Assembly: GCA_024642525.1 (NCBI GenBank)
Contig: JAHEAX010000010.1
Location: 1-64,000, forward strand
Origin: Erythrobacteraceae bacterium
GTDB lineage: Bacteria; Pseudomonadota; Alphaproteobacteria; Sphingomonadales; Sphingomonadaceae
Length of the DNA: 64,000 nucleotides
Direction of reading: 5' to 3'
The stretch's first letter is position 1. Each line of letters opens with the position of its first letter. The translations under genes were made by a program, and so were the position numbers. Below the pieces are notes generated by a model. It searched no databases and was not told where the DNA came from. It saw only the letters and a list, made by a program, of their open reading frames with translations. Shown in pieces: positions 35,985 to 45,081 of the stretch.

Positions 35985-36910
35985 ATTCAGCACCTGATGG
36001 CGCTGTGCCGCCCCATGCCCTGTTGCGGCCCGCCGTGGTCATTCCCTTCATGCTGGTGGCGCTGATCTGGGGATCGACCTGGCTCGTCATCAAGGACCAG
36101 ATTTCGCAAGTTCCACCCGGCTGGTCCATCACGTGGCGCTTCGTGGTGGCCACTATGGGCATGTTTATCCTCGCCAGATTCCAGGGCCATTCGCTGCGCC
36201 TTGGGAAGGCGGGCCAATTGCTGGCACTGGCAGTGGGTGTCACCCAGTTTTGCGGCAATTTCAATTTCGTTTATCGCGCAGAATTGCACCTTACATCGGG
36301 CATCGTGGCGGTCATGTTCGGCCTGCTGATGGTGCCCAACGCCATTTTTGCGCGGCTGTTGCTGGGCCAGCAGATAACCCGGCGTTTCATGGCAGGCAGC
36401 GCCATTGCACTGGTCGGGATTGCCATGTTGCTGGTGCACGAAGCGCGCATCGCGCCGCTCGAAGGCAAGGTGGGACTTGGCGTGCTGCTGACAATTGGCG
36501 GCATTCTTTCCGCCTCCATCGCCAATGTCATCCAGGCGGGCGAAACCGGGCGCAAGCTGGCACTGCCCAGCCTGCTGGCATGGGCCATGCTCTATGGCAC
36601 CATCTGCGATGCCGCGCTGTCATGGGTGCTGTCTGGCCCGCCGGTGTTCGATTGGCGGGCGGAATATGGCGCAGGCATCGTGTATCTCGCGCTGGCCGGA
36701 TCGGTCGTGACCTTCCCGCTCTATTACAAGCTGGTGCGGGAGATCGGGCCAGGCAGGGCAGCGTATAATGGCGTGATCGTGGTAATCGTGGCGATGCTGC
36801 TTTCAACCCTGTTCGAAGGGTATCAATGGTCGCTGCTGGCAGGCTGCGGCGGGATAATCGCACTGGTGGGCATGGTGGTGGCCTTGAGAGCGCGCAATCC
36901 CGTCCGGTAA
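35981..36910 (+). CDS. EamA/DMT-superfamily transporter
   Basis: 309 residues with about ten membrane helices in two EamA repeats: VVIPFMLVALIWGSTWLVIK at the start of the first, GVTQFCGNFNFVYRAELHLT, and AGIVYLALAGSVVTFPLYYK in the second. Such proteins export amino acids or other small metabolites; the substrate is unknown. The ATG at 35981 overlaps the stop of the upstream PLP enzyme gene. The last 88 bases overlap the convergent epimerase-like gene, an unusually long convergent overlap. Confidence 0.9.
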   Translation: MNSAPDGAVPPHALLRPAVVIPFMLVALIWGSTWLVIKDQISQVPPGWSITWRFVVATMGMFILARFQGHSLRLGKAGQLLALAVGVTQFCGNFNFVYRAELHLTSGIVAVMFGLLMVPNAIFARLLLGQQITRRFMAGSAIALVGIAMLLVHEARIAPLEGKVGLGVLLTIGGILSASIANVIQAGETGRKLALPSLLAWAMLYGTICDAALSWVLSGPPVFDWRAEYGAGIVYLALAGSVVTFPLYYKLVREIGPGRAAYNGVIVVIVAMLLSTLFEGYQWSLLAGCGGIIALVGMVVALRARNPVR

Positions 36911-37650
36911 TCGGGGTAGCGCGGCTTCCACCCCAGCACGCGCTTGGCCTTGCCATTGGCGACACGCCGGTTTTCTGCATAAAAACCCCGCGCCATTGGC
37001 GACAGGTTGGCGTCTTCCAGCGTCAGCAGCGGCGGCGGTTCCATCCCCAGCAGCAGGCAGGCTTCTTCTATGACGGCATTCTGGCTGGCTGGCAGATCGT
37101 CTGACAGATTATACGCGCCCGCGGGTGCATCCAGCGCCGCGATGACCCCGCTGACAATATCATCCACATGGACACGGCTGAAAACCTGCCCGGGAAGATC
37201 AATCCGGTTGGCACGGCCCTGGGTCACACGTTCCAGCGCGCTGCGGCCGGGGCCATAAATGCCCGGCAGGCGGAATATATGCGCGCCTGCCTCCATCCAG
37301 CGGGCATCGGCATCAGCCCGCGCCGTACGCCTGCCAGCCCCTGTGGCCGCAGTTTCATCCACCCATGCGCCGCCTGCATCACCGTAAACACCGGTGGATG
37401 ACAGATAGCCGCGCCACTGCTGATCCTGAAAATTGCCATATCGGTCCAGCACAGGGTCGCCGCCGTCTGCTGGCGGGACGGATGAAAGGACATGGCTCGC
37501 CTGCCCCAAGGCGCGGCGCACCGTGTCTTTATCCATGAAATCCATAGTGCCTGCGCTGCCCGTGGCATCCACCGTCCATCCGCGAGCCACGAGCGCTGCT
37601 GCAATGCGCGAAGCTGTGTAGCCCAGCCCGAAAATCAACATATGGGCCAT
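36823..37650 (-). CDS. NAD(P)-dependent epimerase/dehydratase-like protein (SDR, YeeZ type)
   Basis: 275 residues from ATG 37650. An extended SDR with N-terminal dinucleotide-binding sequence MLIFGLGYTASRIAAALVAR, then VLSSVPPADGGDPVLDRYGN, WRGYLSSTGVYGDAGGAWVD, and FRLPGIYGPGRSALERV. The YxxxK active-site pattern is not obvious, as in other YeeZ-type proteins, so the catalytic role is uncertain. The conserved domain ends near YRTGLRAL; the final 20 or so residues lie in the region that overlaps the EamA gene. A longer in-frame start (37782) would overlap the pepN promoter region. Confidence 0.88.
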   Translation of the reverse strand: MAHMLIFGLGYTASRIAAALVARGWTVDATGSAGTMDFMDKDTVRRALGQASHVLSSVPPADGGDPVLDRYGNFQDQQWRGYLSSTGVYGDAGGAWVDETAATGAGRRTARADADARWMEAGAHIFRLPGIYGPGRSALERVTQGRANRIDLPGQVFSRVHVDDIVSGVIAALDAPAGAYNLSDDLPASQNAVIEEACLLLGMEPPPLLTLEDANLSPMARGFYAENRRVANGKAKRVLGWKPRYPDYRTGLRALKATTMPTSAIIPPQPASSDH

Positions 37651-37720
37651 GGTGCTTCCTGTTTGTTTTTTACGGGCCGGAGTGGAAGTTGCATTAAACC
37701 ACGAATGAACCCAAGCCAAC

Positions 37721-37741
37721 GTCATGCGTTTGTGGCATGAC
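37721..37741. repeat. Inverted repeat in the epimerase-pepN divergent region
   Basis: GTCATGC (37721-37727) and GCATGAC (37735-37741), perfect arms with a seven-base centre. A second hairpin, GCAGGC-CCT-GCCTGC, follows around 37751-37765. Both lie between the two divergent starts and could be operator or leader elements. Confidence 0.35.
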
Positions 37742-37814
37742 AGCGCAAATTGCAGGCCCTGCCTGCACTGCGTTACCGCCATTGCCGTTTTAAAATTACC
37801 GAAAGCATATCGTC

Positions 37815-40469
37815 ATGGACATTGCCCGCACCCCTTCCGAAACAGGTGGCAACCCTGAAATGGCGGATGCTGCCGTCCAGCCGAAGAGCCCGCCGACAAT
37901 CCGGCGCGAGGATTACAAGCCGTTTGCATGGGCTGTCCCGCAAACGCGGCTGGAATTCGATCTCGGGCTGGAGCGGACCCATGTGCGCGCCACTTTGACA
38001 GTGAAGCGCAATCCGGCGGCAGAAGCATCGCCCACCATCTTGCTCAATGGAGACGGGCTGGTGCCATTGTCGGTGATGGTGGATGGCGAGGAATCGCCCA
38101 GCTGGACCGTTCAGGACGGCGATATGATCCTGTCGCTTCCGGGCGATGAACACACCATCACCATCGTCAACGAGATTGACCCCAGCGCCAACACCCAGCT
38201 GATGGGCCTGTTCGCATCCAATGGCATGCTGTGCACCCAGTGCGAGGCGGAAGGTTTCCGCCGCATCACATTTTTCCCTGACCGGCCTGATGTCCTTTCG
38301 ACCTACAGCGTGCGGATGGAAGGTTCCAAAACGCAGTTCCCCGTTCTCCTGTCCAACGGCAATATGGTGGAATCAGGCGAAGGTGCCAGCGGCACCCATT
38401 GGGCAGAGTGGCAGGACCCATGGCCCAAGCCATCCTATCTGTTCGCGCTGGTGGCAGGCGATCTGGTCGCCAATTCGGACAGTTTCACCACCGCCAGCGG
38501 GCGCAAGGTGGCGCTCAATATCTATGTCCGGGATGGCGATCTGCCGCGCACGGACCATGCCATGCATTCGCTTATAGCCAGCATGAAATGGGACGAGGAA
38601 GCCTTTGGCCGCGAATATGATCTCGATCTGTTCAACATCGTTGCTGTCAGCGATTTCAACATGGGCGCGATGGAGAACAAGGGCCTCAACATCTTCAACA
38701 CCAAATATGTGCTGGCCGATGTCGAGACTGCGACCGACGGCGATTATGACGCGGTCGAAGGCGTCATTGGCCATGAATATTTCCACAATTGGTCGGGCAA
38801 CCGGATTACCTGCCGCGACTGGTTCCAGCTTTCCCTGAAGGAAGGCTTCACCGTGCTGCGTGACCAGCTGTTCAGCGAGGATATGCAAAGCGAACCGGTC
38901 AAGCGGATCGAGGATGTGCGGGTTTTGCGCTCTGTCCAGTTCCCTGAAGATTCCGGCCCGCTTGCCCATCCGATCCGGCCTGATTCCTTTCAGGAAATCT
39001 CCAATTTCTACACCTCCACCATCTATAACAAGGGCGCCGAAGTCATCCGCATGATGCGGACCATGGCGGGGCCGGAAGCTTTCCGGCAGGGCACGGATCT
39101 CTATTTTGACCGGCATGATGGCGAAGCCGCCACTTGCGAGGATTTCATTACGGCAATGGAAGACGGGTCCGGCCTCGATCTGACCCAGTTCCGCCTGTGG
39201 TATAGCCAGGCGGGCACACCGAAAATCTCGGTGAAACTCGATCATCAGGGCAATACGGCCACTCTTACCTTGAAGCAGACTGTGCCGCCAACGCCCGGTC
39301 AGCCTGCCAAATATCCGATGCCCATTCCCCTCAAGATTGCCTTGTTCGACCGCGATAACGGCACGCATGAAGGCCAGCAGCTGGTCGTGCTCGACCGCGA
39401 GGAAACCACCATTGCCTATGAAGGCTTTGCGCAAAAACCGGTGCTTTCCATCAACCGCGGCTTCTCCGCGCCGGTAACGGTGGAACGCGATATTGCGCGC
39501 GAAGACCTCGTCTTTCTTGCCGCGCGTGATGATGATCCGTTTGCCCGCTACGAAGCGATGCAGGACCTTGTCGTAGGTCATCTGACGGCCGCTTCCGGCG
39601 AAGGTCTGGGCGATGCCGCGCGTGATGAAGCGCGCCGTGACATCGCAGCTGCGCTCAAGGCCATTTTGCTGGATGATGGCATCGACGATTCAATGCGCGG
39701 CGAACTGATGATGCTGCCGGGTCAGACCTATCTGGCCGAACAGCTTTCCATAGCTGACCCAGCGCGCATCCATGCAGAGCGTGAAGGACTGAAGGCATGG
39801 CTGGGCGCGGAGCTGGAGGCGGAACTTTGCGCGCTTTATGACCGCGTCAATGCAATCCCCTATTCGCTCGATGCCGACGCGCGTGGGGCGCGCAAGGTGA
39901 AAACGCAGGCGCTGGTGTTCATTGCGGCGGGCAATCCGGAAAAGGCTTCAGGCATTGCCGCTGCCCAGTATGAAAATGCCGACAACATGACCGATCGTCA
40001 GGGCGCGCTGATGGTGCTGACCGGCCTTGATGGCGCGGCGCGCACCAATGCGCTGATCGATTTTTACCGCCGGTATGAAGGCAATGAACTGGTCGTCGAC
40101 AAATGGTTCGCGCTGCAGGCATCCTCGCTCCACCCCAATACGCTGGAACATGTGAAGGCGATGGCAGATCACAAGGATTTCACCCTGCGTAACCCAAACC
40201 GTGTGCGGTCGCTCTACATGGCGTTTGCGGGCAACCCGCACGCCTTCCATGCCGAAAACGGCGAAGGCTATGCGATGATTGCAGACCTTATCCTGGCGCT
40301 GGACCCGATGAACCCGCAGACCGCAGCGCGATTCGTCACGCCGCTGGGCCGCTGGCGCAGGCTGGAACCTGGCCGCGCTGCGCTGATGCGCAAGGAACTG
40401 GAACGGATCGCCGCTGCGCCTGCCCTGTCGCGCGATACCTATGAACAGGTCACCCGCAGCCTTGGCTGA
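37815..40469 (+). CDS. pepN: aminopeptidase N
   Basis: 884 residues, an M1-family zinc aminopeptidase of bacterial PepN type. It removes N-terminal residues from peptides in the cytoplasm. The exopeptidase motif GAMENKGLNIFNTKYVLAD, the zinc site VIGHEYFHNWSGNRITCRD with the third ligand in SLKEGFTVLRDQ, and the long C-terminal helical domain (about 540-884) are all present. An N-terminal beta domain (about 30-215) precedes them. The stop overlaps the start of pgeF by about 29 bases. Confidence 0.97.
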   Translation: MDIARTPSETGGNPEMADAAVQPKSPPTIRREDYKPFAWAVPQTRLEFDLGLERTHVRATLTVKRNPAAEASPTILLNGDGLVPLSVMVDGEESPSWTVQDGDMILSLPGDEHTITIVNEIDPSANTQLMGLFASNGMLCTQCEAEGFRRITFFPDRPDVLSTYSVRMEGSKTQFPVLLSNGNMVESGEGASGTHWAEWQDPWPKPSYLFALVAGDLVANSDSFTTASGRKVALNIYVRDGDLPRTDHAMHSLIASMKWDEEAFGREYDLDLFNIVAVSDFNMGAMENKGLNIFNTKYVLADVETATDGDYDAVEGVIGHEYFHNWSGNRITCRDWFQLSLKEGFTVLRDQLFSEDMQSEPVKRIEDVRVLRSVQFPEDSGPLAHPIRPDSFQEISNFYTSTIYNKGAEVIRMMRTMAGPEAFRQGTDLYFDRHDGEAATCEDFITAMEDGSGLDLTQFRLWYSQAGTPKISVKLDHQGNTATLTLKQTVPPTPGQPAKYPMPIPLKIALFDRDNGTHEGQQLVVLDREETTIAYEGFAQKPVLSINRGFSAPVTVERDIAREDLVFLAARDDDPFARYEAMQDLVVGHLTAASGEGLGDAARDEARRDIAAALKAILLDDGIDDSMRGELMMLPGQTYLAEQLSIADPARIHAEREGLKAWLGAELEAELCALYDRVNAIPYSLDADARGARKVKTQALVFIAAGNPEKASGIAAAQYENADNMTDRQGALMVLTGLDGAARTNALIDFYRRYEGNELVVDKWFALQASSLHPNTLEHVKAMADHKDFTLRNPNRVRSLYMAFAGNPHAFHAENGEGYAMIADLILALDPMNPQTAARFVTPLGRWRRLEPGRAALMRKELERIAAAPALSRDTYEQVTRSLG

Positions 40470-41223
40470 ACAGGTTGAAGTCATCCGCTCTGCCCTTCTC
40501 GGAACTGTCCTTCATGGGTTTTTTGGGCGGAGGGGCGGCGTTTCTGGCGGGGTCGTCAGCGGCCTCAACGCCGGACTGGGCGCGGATGATGATGGCGCTG
40601 CGATTGCCGAAAACCGGCGAATTGCGATCGAAGCCGTGTTTCCCGGCGCAGCTTTGGTAACGCCCTATCAGGTGCATTCGGCTGATGCGGTTATTGTGGA
40701 CGAGCCGTGGCCTATGGAAAACAGACCCAACGCTGATGCGTTGGTGACAAACCGGCGGGGCCTGCTGCTCGGCATAGTCACCGCAGATTGCGCACCGGTG
40801 CTGCTGGCGGACGAAGACGCAGGCGTGATCGGTGCGGCCCATGCCGGCTGGCGCGGCGCGTTTGACGGGGTCATTGCCTCGACCGTGGCGGCCATGGAAA
40901 GGCTGGGCGCGCAAGCCACGCGGATGAAGGCCGCCATTGGCCCCTGCATCGGTCTTGAAAGCTATGAAGTGGACGATGCCTTCAAACAGCGAATCGGTGC
41001 AGCGGGGGCACAGTTCTTCAGGCAGGGCCGCCCGGGCCATCACCAGTTCGATCTTGAAGGCTATGTGGCGCAGCGCCTCGCGGAATCGGGTGTGAAGCAG
41101 GTAGATAGGCTGGGACTTGATACCTACGCCGACCCATCGCGATTCTATTCCTACCGGCGGGCAACGCACCTCAACGAACAGACCTATGGCAGGCAGATCA
41201 GCCTTATCGGCCTGGCAGGCTGA
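40441..41223 (+). CDS. pgeF: peptidoglycan editing factor PgeF (YfiH/laccase-domain)
   Basis: 260 residues. PgeF removes non-canonical amino acids from peptidoglycan precursors in E. coli; older annotations call it polyphenol oxidase. Conserved metal-ligand regions are seen: HGFFGRRGGVSGGVVSGLN, VTPYQVHSADAVIVDEPW, GIVTADCAPVLLADEDAGV with the catalytic cysteine, IGAAHAGWRGAFDGVIAST, and AAIGPCIGLESYEVDDAF. ATG 40441 lies inside the end of pepN; TTG at 40462 gives MAEQVEVIRS and is an alternative with a shorter overlap. Co-transcription with pepN is likely. Confidence 0.93.
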   Translation: MNRSPAALAEQVEVIRSALLGTVLHGFFGRRGGVSGGVVSGLNAGLGADDDGAAIAENRRIAIEAVFPGAALVTPYQVHSADAVIVDEPWPMENRPNADALVTNRRGLLLGIVTADCAPVLLADEDAGVIGAAHAGWRGAFDGVIASTVAAMERLGAQATRMKAAIGPCIGLESYEVDDAFKQRIGAAGAQFFRQGRPGHHQFDLEGYVAQRLAESGVKQVDRLGLDTYADPSRFYSYRRATHLNEQTYGRQISLIGLAG

Positions 41224-41515
41224 GGCGGGCTTGCAGTTGATGCAACGGCCACGACAAGGCGCTCTGACGGCGCAGATTATGCACAAAACCGGACGAACCA
41301 TGCCAAAAAGGCGGTTGGCAGCGAGGGTAATCGCGTCTATCAGCGCGCCCAAACCGGCATCGGGCGGCACCTTTCAGGATGGCGTCCGGATCGCGGTAAG
41401 CGGGGGCTTCTCCTGATTGCTCGATCGGCTGGAAAATAGTGTGCTTCGCAGGATCTGCGGGGCTGTTACAAGGCAAGACAAGTCTTAAAGATGCGTGTTT
41501 TACAAGGCAGGGCTG
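41224..41515. other. 292-base region between pgeF and petA without an assignable gene
   Basis: Short frames exist, such as a 38-codon one from ATG 41300 that begins MPKRRLAARVIAS, but none has recognisable homology or a ribosome-binding site. No terminator or clear promoter was found, although a petABC promoter must lie here. Confidence 0.4.
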
Positions 41516-42091
41516 ATGGCTGACACGACTGGCACCGCAACACCCGAAACACTCGCCAGCCATGGCGAAGACGGTGTTAGGCGGCGCGATTTTATCAATA
41601 TTGCAGCGGTCAGCTTTGCTGGCGTGGGCGCAGTGGCCGTGGTTCTGCCACTGGTCAGCCAGATGGCGCCTTCTGCTGACGTTCTGGCAGAAAGCAGCAC
41701 CGAAATCGACGTTAGCTCGATCGAGGCAGGGCAGGCCATCAAGGCCGTGTTCCGCAAGCAGCCCCTGTTCGTACGCCGCCTGACCCCCGCTGAAATCGCG
41801 GAAGCGGACAGTGTCGCGGTTTCCAGCCTGCGCGATCCGGAGACGCTGGCAGAGCGGACCAAGGAAGGCCACCTCGATATGCTGGTCACCATGGGTGTCT
41901 GCACCCATCTGGGCTGTGTTCCGCTGGGCGCTGCCGAGGGTGAAAACCGCGGTGAATTCGGTGGCTATTTCTGCCCCTGCCACGGTTCGCACTACGATAC
42001 TGCGGCCCGCATCCGCAAAGGTCCCGCGCCTGCCAACCTGGTAGTGCCGGATTATGAATTCACGTCCGACACGGTTATCCGGGTCGGCTGA
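41516..42091 (+). CDS. petA: ubiquinol-cytochrome c reductase iron-sulfur (Rieske) subunit
   Basis: 191 residues from ATG 41516. A twin-arginine signal ([20 protein letters not shown]) leads into the membrane anchor. The Rieske 2Fe-2S ligands are in [13 protein letters not shown] and [14 protein letters not shown]. The protein carries electrons from ubiquinol to cytochrome c1 at the periplasmic side of the bc1 complex. It is the first gene of petABC, with petB 17 bases downstream. The frame extends seven codons upstream to a GTG, which is less likely. Confidence 0.97.
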   Translation: MADTTGTATPETLASHGEDGVRRRDFINIAAVSFAGVGAVAVVLPLVSQMAPSADVLAESSTEIDVSSIEAGQAIKAVFRKQPLFVRRLTPAEIAEADSVAVSSLRDPETLAERTKEGHLDMLVTMGVCTHLGCVPLGAAEGENRGEFGGYFCPCHGSHYDTAARIRKGPAPANLVVPDYEFTSDTVIRVG

Positions 42092-42108
42092 GGCTGAAGA
42101 GACACGAT

Positions 42109-43404
42109 ATGAGTTTTCCCTGGGCCAGCCAGTATGAACCGAAGAACGGTCTGACGAAGTTTCTCGACGAGAAGCTGCCTCTGCCGCGTCTTGTTTATGG
42201 TGCAATCGGTGCCGGTTATCCGGTTCCCCGCAACCTCAGCTACATGTGGAATTTCGGCGTTCTCGCCGGTTTCTGTCTAGTGCTGCAGATCGTCACGGGC
42301 GTTGTCCTGGCGATGCATTATGCGCCAAACGCGCTGGTGGCTTTCGGCACGACCGAACACATCATGCGTGACGTAAACTGGGGCTGGATGATGCGTTATG
42401 CGCACGCCAACGGTGCCAGTTTCTTCTTCATCGTGGTCTATCTGCATATTTTCCGCGGCTTCTTCTATTCATCCTACAAAGCCCCGCGCGAGATGATCTG
42501 GCTGCTGGGTGTCGTGATCTTCCTGCTGATGATGGCAACCGCTTTCATGGGTTACGTGCTGCCATGGGGCCAGATGAGCTTCTGGGGCGCGAAGGTGATT
42601 ACCGGCCTGTTTGGTGCAATCCCCGTGGTCGGCGAGCCGATCCAGGTCTGGCTCTTGGGCGGTTTTGCGCCTGACAATGCCGCACTGAACCGCTTCTTCA
42701 GCCTTCACTTCCTGCTGCCGTTCGTCATTGCCGGTGTGGTTATCCTCCACATCTGGGCGCTGCACATCCCGGGTTCTTCCAACCCGACCGGCGTGGAAAT
42801 CAAGACGGAAGCCGACACGGTTCCATTCCACCCCTATTACACGGCGAAGGACGGTTTCGGCCTTGGCGTGTTCCTGCTGCTTTACTGCGCGATGCTGTTC
42901 TTCCTGCCCAATTACCTTGGGCATCCGGACAATTACATCGAAGCCAACCCGCTTTCGACACCGGCGCATATCGTTCCGGAATGGTATTTCTGGCCATTCT
43001 ACGCGATCCTGCGTGCCTTCACCGTGGACTTCTTCTTCATCCCGGCGAAGCTGATGGGCGTGCTGGCGATGTTCGCGGCAATCCTCGTGTGGTTCTTCCT
43101 GCCATGGCTGGATAAATCACCGGTGCGCTCGGGTCATTACCGTCCGATGTTCCGCAAGTTCTTCTGGTTCGGTCTGATCCCGACCATGGCTGTGCTGTTC
43201 TATTGCGGCGGCGCGCCTGCTGAAGAACCCTTCGTGATGCTGAGCCAGCTGGCGACGGCATATTACTTCCTGCACTTCCTCGTGATCCTGCCGCTGGTTT
43301 CCTCGATCGAGAAACCTGAGCCGCTGCCTTATTCGATCACCGAGGCTGTGCTGGGATCCGACAAGAAAGCCGTGCTCGGCGAAAACACCACTCCTGCGGT
43401 TTGA
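42109..43404 (+). CDS. petB: cytochrome b of the bc1 complex
   Basis: 431 residues with eight or nine membrane helices. It binds two b hemes and forms the quinol-oxidation and quinone-reduction sites. Heme-ligand regions are visible in [20 protein letters not shown] and [20 protein letters not shown]; the Qo-site loop reads [19 protein letters not shown] followed by PEWYF. Length and order match alphaproteobacterial PetB. It lies between the Rieske and cytochrome c1 genes. Confidence 0.98.
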   Translation: MSFPWASQYEPKNGLTKFLDEKLPLPRLVYGAIGAGYPVPRNLSYMWNFGVLAGFCLVLQIVTGVVLAMHYAPNALVAFGTTEHIMRDVNWGWMMRYAHANGASFFFIVVYLHIFRGFFYSSYKAPREMIWLLGVVIFLLMMATAFMGYVLPWGQMSFWGAKVITGLFGAIPVVGEPIQVWLLGGFAPDNAALNRFFSLHFLLPFVIAGVVILHIWALHIPGSSNPTGVEIKTEADTVPFHPYYTAKDGFGLGVFLLLYCAMLFFLPNYLGHPDNYIEANPLSTPAHIVPEWYFWPFYAILRAFTVDFFFIPAKLMGVLAMFAAILVWFFLPWLDKSPVRSGHYRPMFRKFFWFGLIPTMAVLFYCGGAPAEEPFVMLSQLATAYYFLHFLVILPLVSSIEKPEPLPYSITEAVLGSDKKAVLGENTTPAV

Positions 43405-43444
43405 TGCGCAGGAAATTGGCCAAGATTATTAGAAAGCGACTGAC

Positions 43445-44299
43445 ATGATCCGCCTCTTCGGAATTCTGGCTGGCTTGTTCTTCACCGTGGCCGTGATGTG
43501 GTCATTCGCGACCGGCGCCTTTGTCGCCGCGACCGAAGGCCTTGGCGAAGAAACTGCCGAGCATGCATTTCATGAACATCCAAAGGACCTGCACCTCGCC
43601 AGCGATGGCGTGTTTGGCAAGTTCGACAAGGCGCAGCTTCAGCGCGGCTACCAGGTATACAAGGAAGTATGCTCGGCCTGCCACTCGATGAAGTTCGTTG
43701 CCATTCGTGATCTGGCCGACCTTGGCTACAGCGAAGCACAGCTGAAAGCGGAGGCTGCCACCTGGCAGGTCCCCGGTATCGATCCGAACACCGGCGAAGC
43801 AACCATGCGCCCCGGCCTGCCGACGGATTACTTCCCGTCGCCCTATCCCAACGCTGTCGCGGCTGCTGCAGCCAACAACAATGCTATTCCGCCTGATCTT
43901 TCGCTGATGGCGAAGGCCCGTCACGATGGCGCTGCTTATGTCTATTCGCTGCTGACAGGTTACCAGGAACAGCCGGCCGAACTGCTGAAGGAATTCCCGG
44001 GTTCGAAAACCCCCACGGGCCTTCATTACAACCCGTATTTCCCTAACCTCAACCTTGCGATGGCTCCGCCGCTGACGTCCAATGGCCAAGTGACCTATGC
44101 GGAAGGCAACCCCGAACCCACCATCGACCAGATGGCACAGGACGTGGCCGCATTCCTGACATGGACTGCCGAGCCCACGCTCGACAAGCGCAAGCAGACG
44201 GGCTGGCCGGTACTTGGCTTCCTGCTGTTCGCCACCATTCTGGCGTTCCTGGCAAAGAAGCAGGTCTGGTCTGCAGTAAAGCCCAGCCGCAAGGATTGA
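43445..44299 (+). CDS. petC: cytochrome c1
   Basis: 284 residues. It begins with an N-terminal signal/anchor (FGILAGLFFTVAVMWSFAT). The heme c site is CxxCH in YKEVCSACHSMKFVAIRDL, and the distal methionine ligand probably lies in the NLAMAPPLTSNGQVTY region. The C-terminal anchor is VLGFLLFATILAFLAKKQVW. It passes electrons to soluble or membrane cytochrome c. It is the last gene of petABC, with a strong terminator 22 bases later. Confidence 0.97.
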   Translation: MIRLFGILAGLFFTVAVMWSFATGAFVAATEGLGEETAEHAFHEHPKDLHLASDGVFGKFDKAQLQRGYQVYKEVCSACHSMKFVAIRDLADLGYSEAQLKAEAATWQVPGIDPNTGEATMRPGLPTDYFPSPYPNAVAAAAANNNAIPPDLSLMAKARHDGAAYVYSLLTGYQEQPAELLKEFPGSKTPTGLHYNPYFPNLNLAMAPPLTSNGQVTYAEGNPEPTIDQMAQDVAAFLTWTAEPTLDKRKQTGWPVLGFLLFATILAFLAKKQVWSAVKPSRKD

Positions 44300-44320
44300 T
44301 TGCTGGTCTATCGCTATTGA

Positions 44321-44357
44321 AAGGCCCCTTGCATCCAGGTGATGCGAGGGGCCTTTT
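44321..44357 (+). terminator. Rho-independent terminator of petABC
   Basis: A 15-bp stem with one G-T pair: AAGGCCCCTTGCATC (44321-44335) and GATGCGAGGGGCCTT (44341-44355), loop CAGGT, ending in TTTT. It lies 22 bases after petC. Confidence 0.93.
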
Positions 44358-44405
44358 CATTGCGCCCGTTCCTTTGGCACCCATTCTTTTAGCAGAGGCC
44401 AGAAT

Positions 44406-44942
44406 ATGACCCCTGAAAAATTGCGTGCACTGATCCGCACGGTGCCAGATTTTCCGAAACCGGGCATTCATTTCCGGGATATCACCACTCTCATCAGCAA
44501 TGGCGCGGGGCTGGCTTCCACAGTCGAATTGCTGGCAGAAAAAGCGCGGGCCGCCGATGCGCAGTCGATTGCCGGAATGGAAGCGCGCGGCTTCATTTTC
44601 GGCGCCGCAGTGGCAGTGCGGCTTGGCGTTGGCTTCGTTCCAGTGCGCAAACCGGGCAAGTTGCCCGTGCCCACGATCGGCGTGGACTATGCCCTGGAAT
44701 ATGGATCGGACCGCCTCGAGATGGACCCCGGTGCCATTGCGCCAGACCAGAAAGTCGTCATCGTTGACGATCTGATTGCCACTGGCGGCACCGCGCTCGC
44801 GGCGGCGGAATTGTTGCGCAAGGCAGGTGGCCATGTCGACCATGCGCTGTTTGTCATCGACTTGTCGGACCTTGGTGGTGCAACCAGACTGCGCTCTGCC
44901 GGTGTAAGGGTTGAAGCAATTCTGGACTATGAAGGCGAATAG
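44406..44942 (+). CDS. apt: adenine phosphoribosyltransferase
   Basis: 178 residues. Apt salvages adenine to AMP using PRPP. Motifs: MTPEKLRALIRTVPDFPKPG, GIHFRDITTLISNG, AGMEARGFIFGAAVAVRLGV, FVPVRKPGKLPVPTIGVDYA, and the PRPP loop VVIVDDLIATGGTALAAAE. A single gene between the petABC terminator and the antiporter gene. Confidence 0.97.
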   Translation: MTPEKLRALIRTVPDFPKPGIHFRDITTLISNGAGLASTVELLAEKARAADAQSIAGMEARGFIFGAAVAVRLGVGFVPVRKPGKLPVPTIGVDYALEYGSDRLEMDPGAIAPDQKVVIVDDLIATGGTALAAAELLRKAGGHVDHALFVIDLSDLGGATRLRSAGVRVEAILDYEGE

Positions 44943-45081
44943 CGCCTGACCTGCGGGAAATAATCCGGAACTGACGCATTCATATAGATGTCAGCCCACT
45001 GCGGAGTGATAGCATTCGTGCTGGCCGCGCAAGGTGGTAGCCCCGCAAGGGGGCCATGACGGGGGCTCGAAACGGGGATCG

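Noticed and set aside
41300-41416. 38-codon frame between pgeF and petA
   Set aside because: Too short, no ribosome-binding site, no recognisable sequence.
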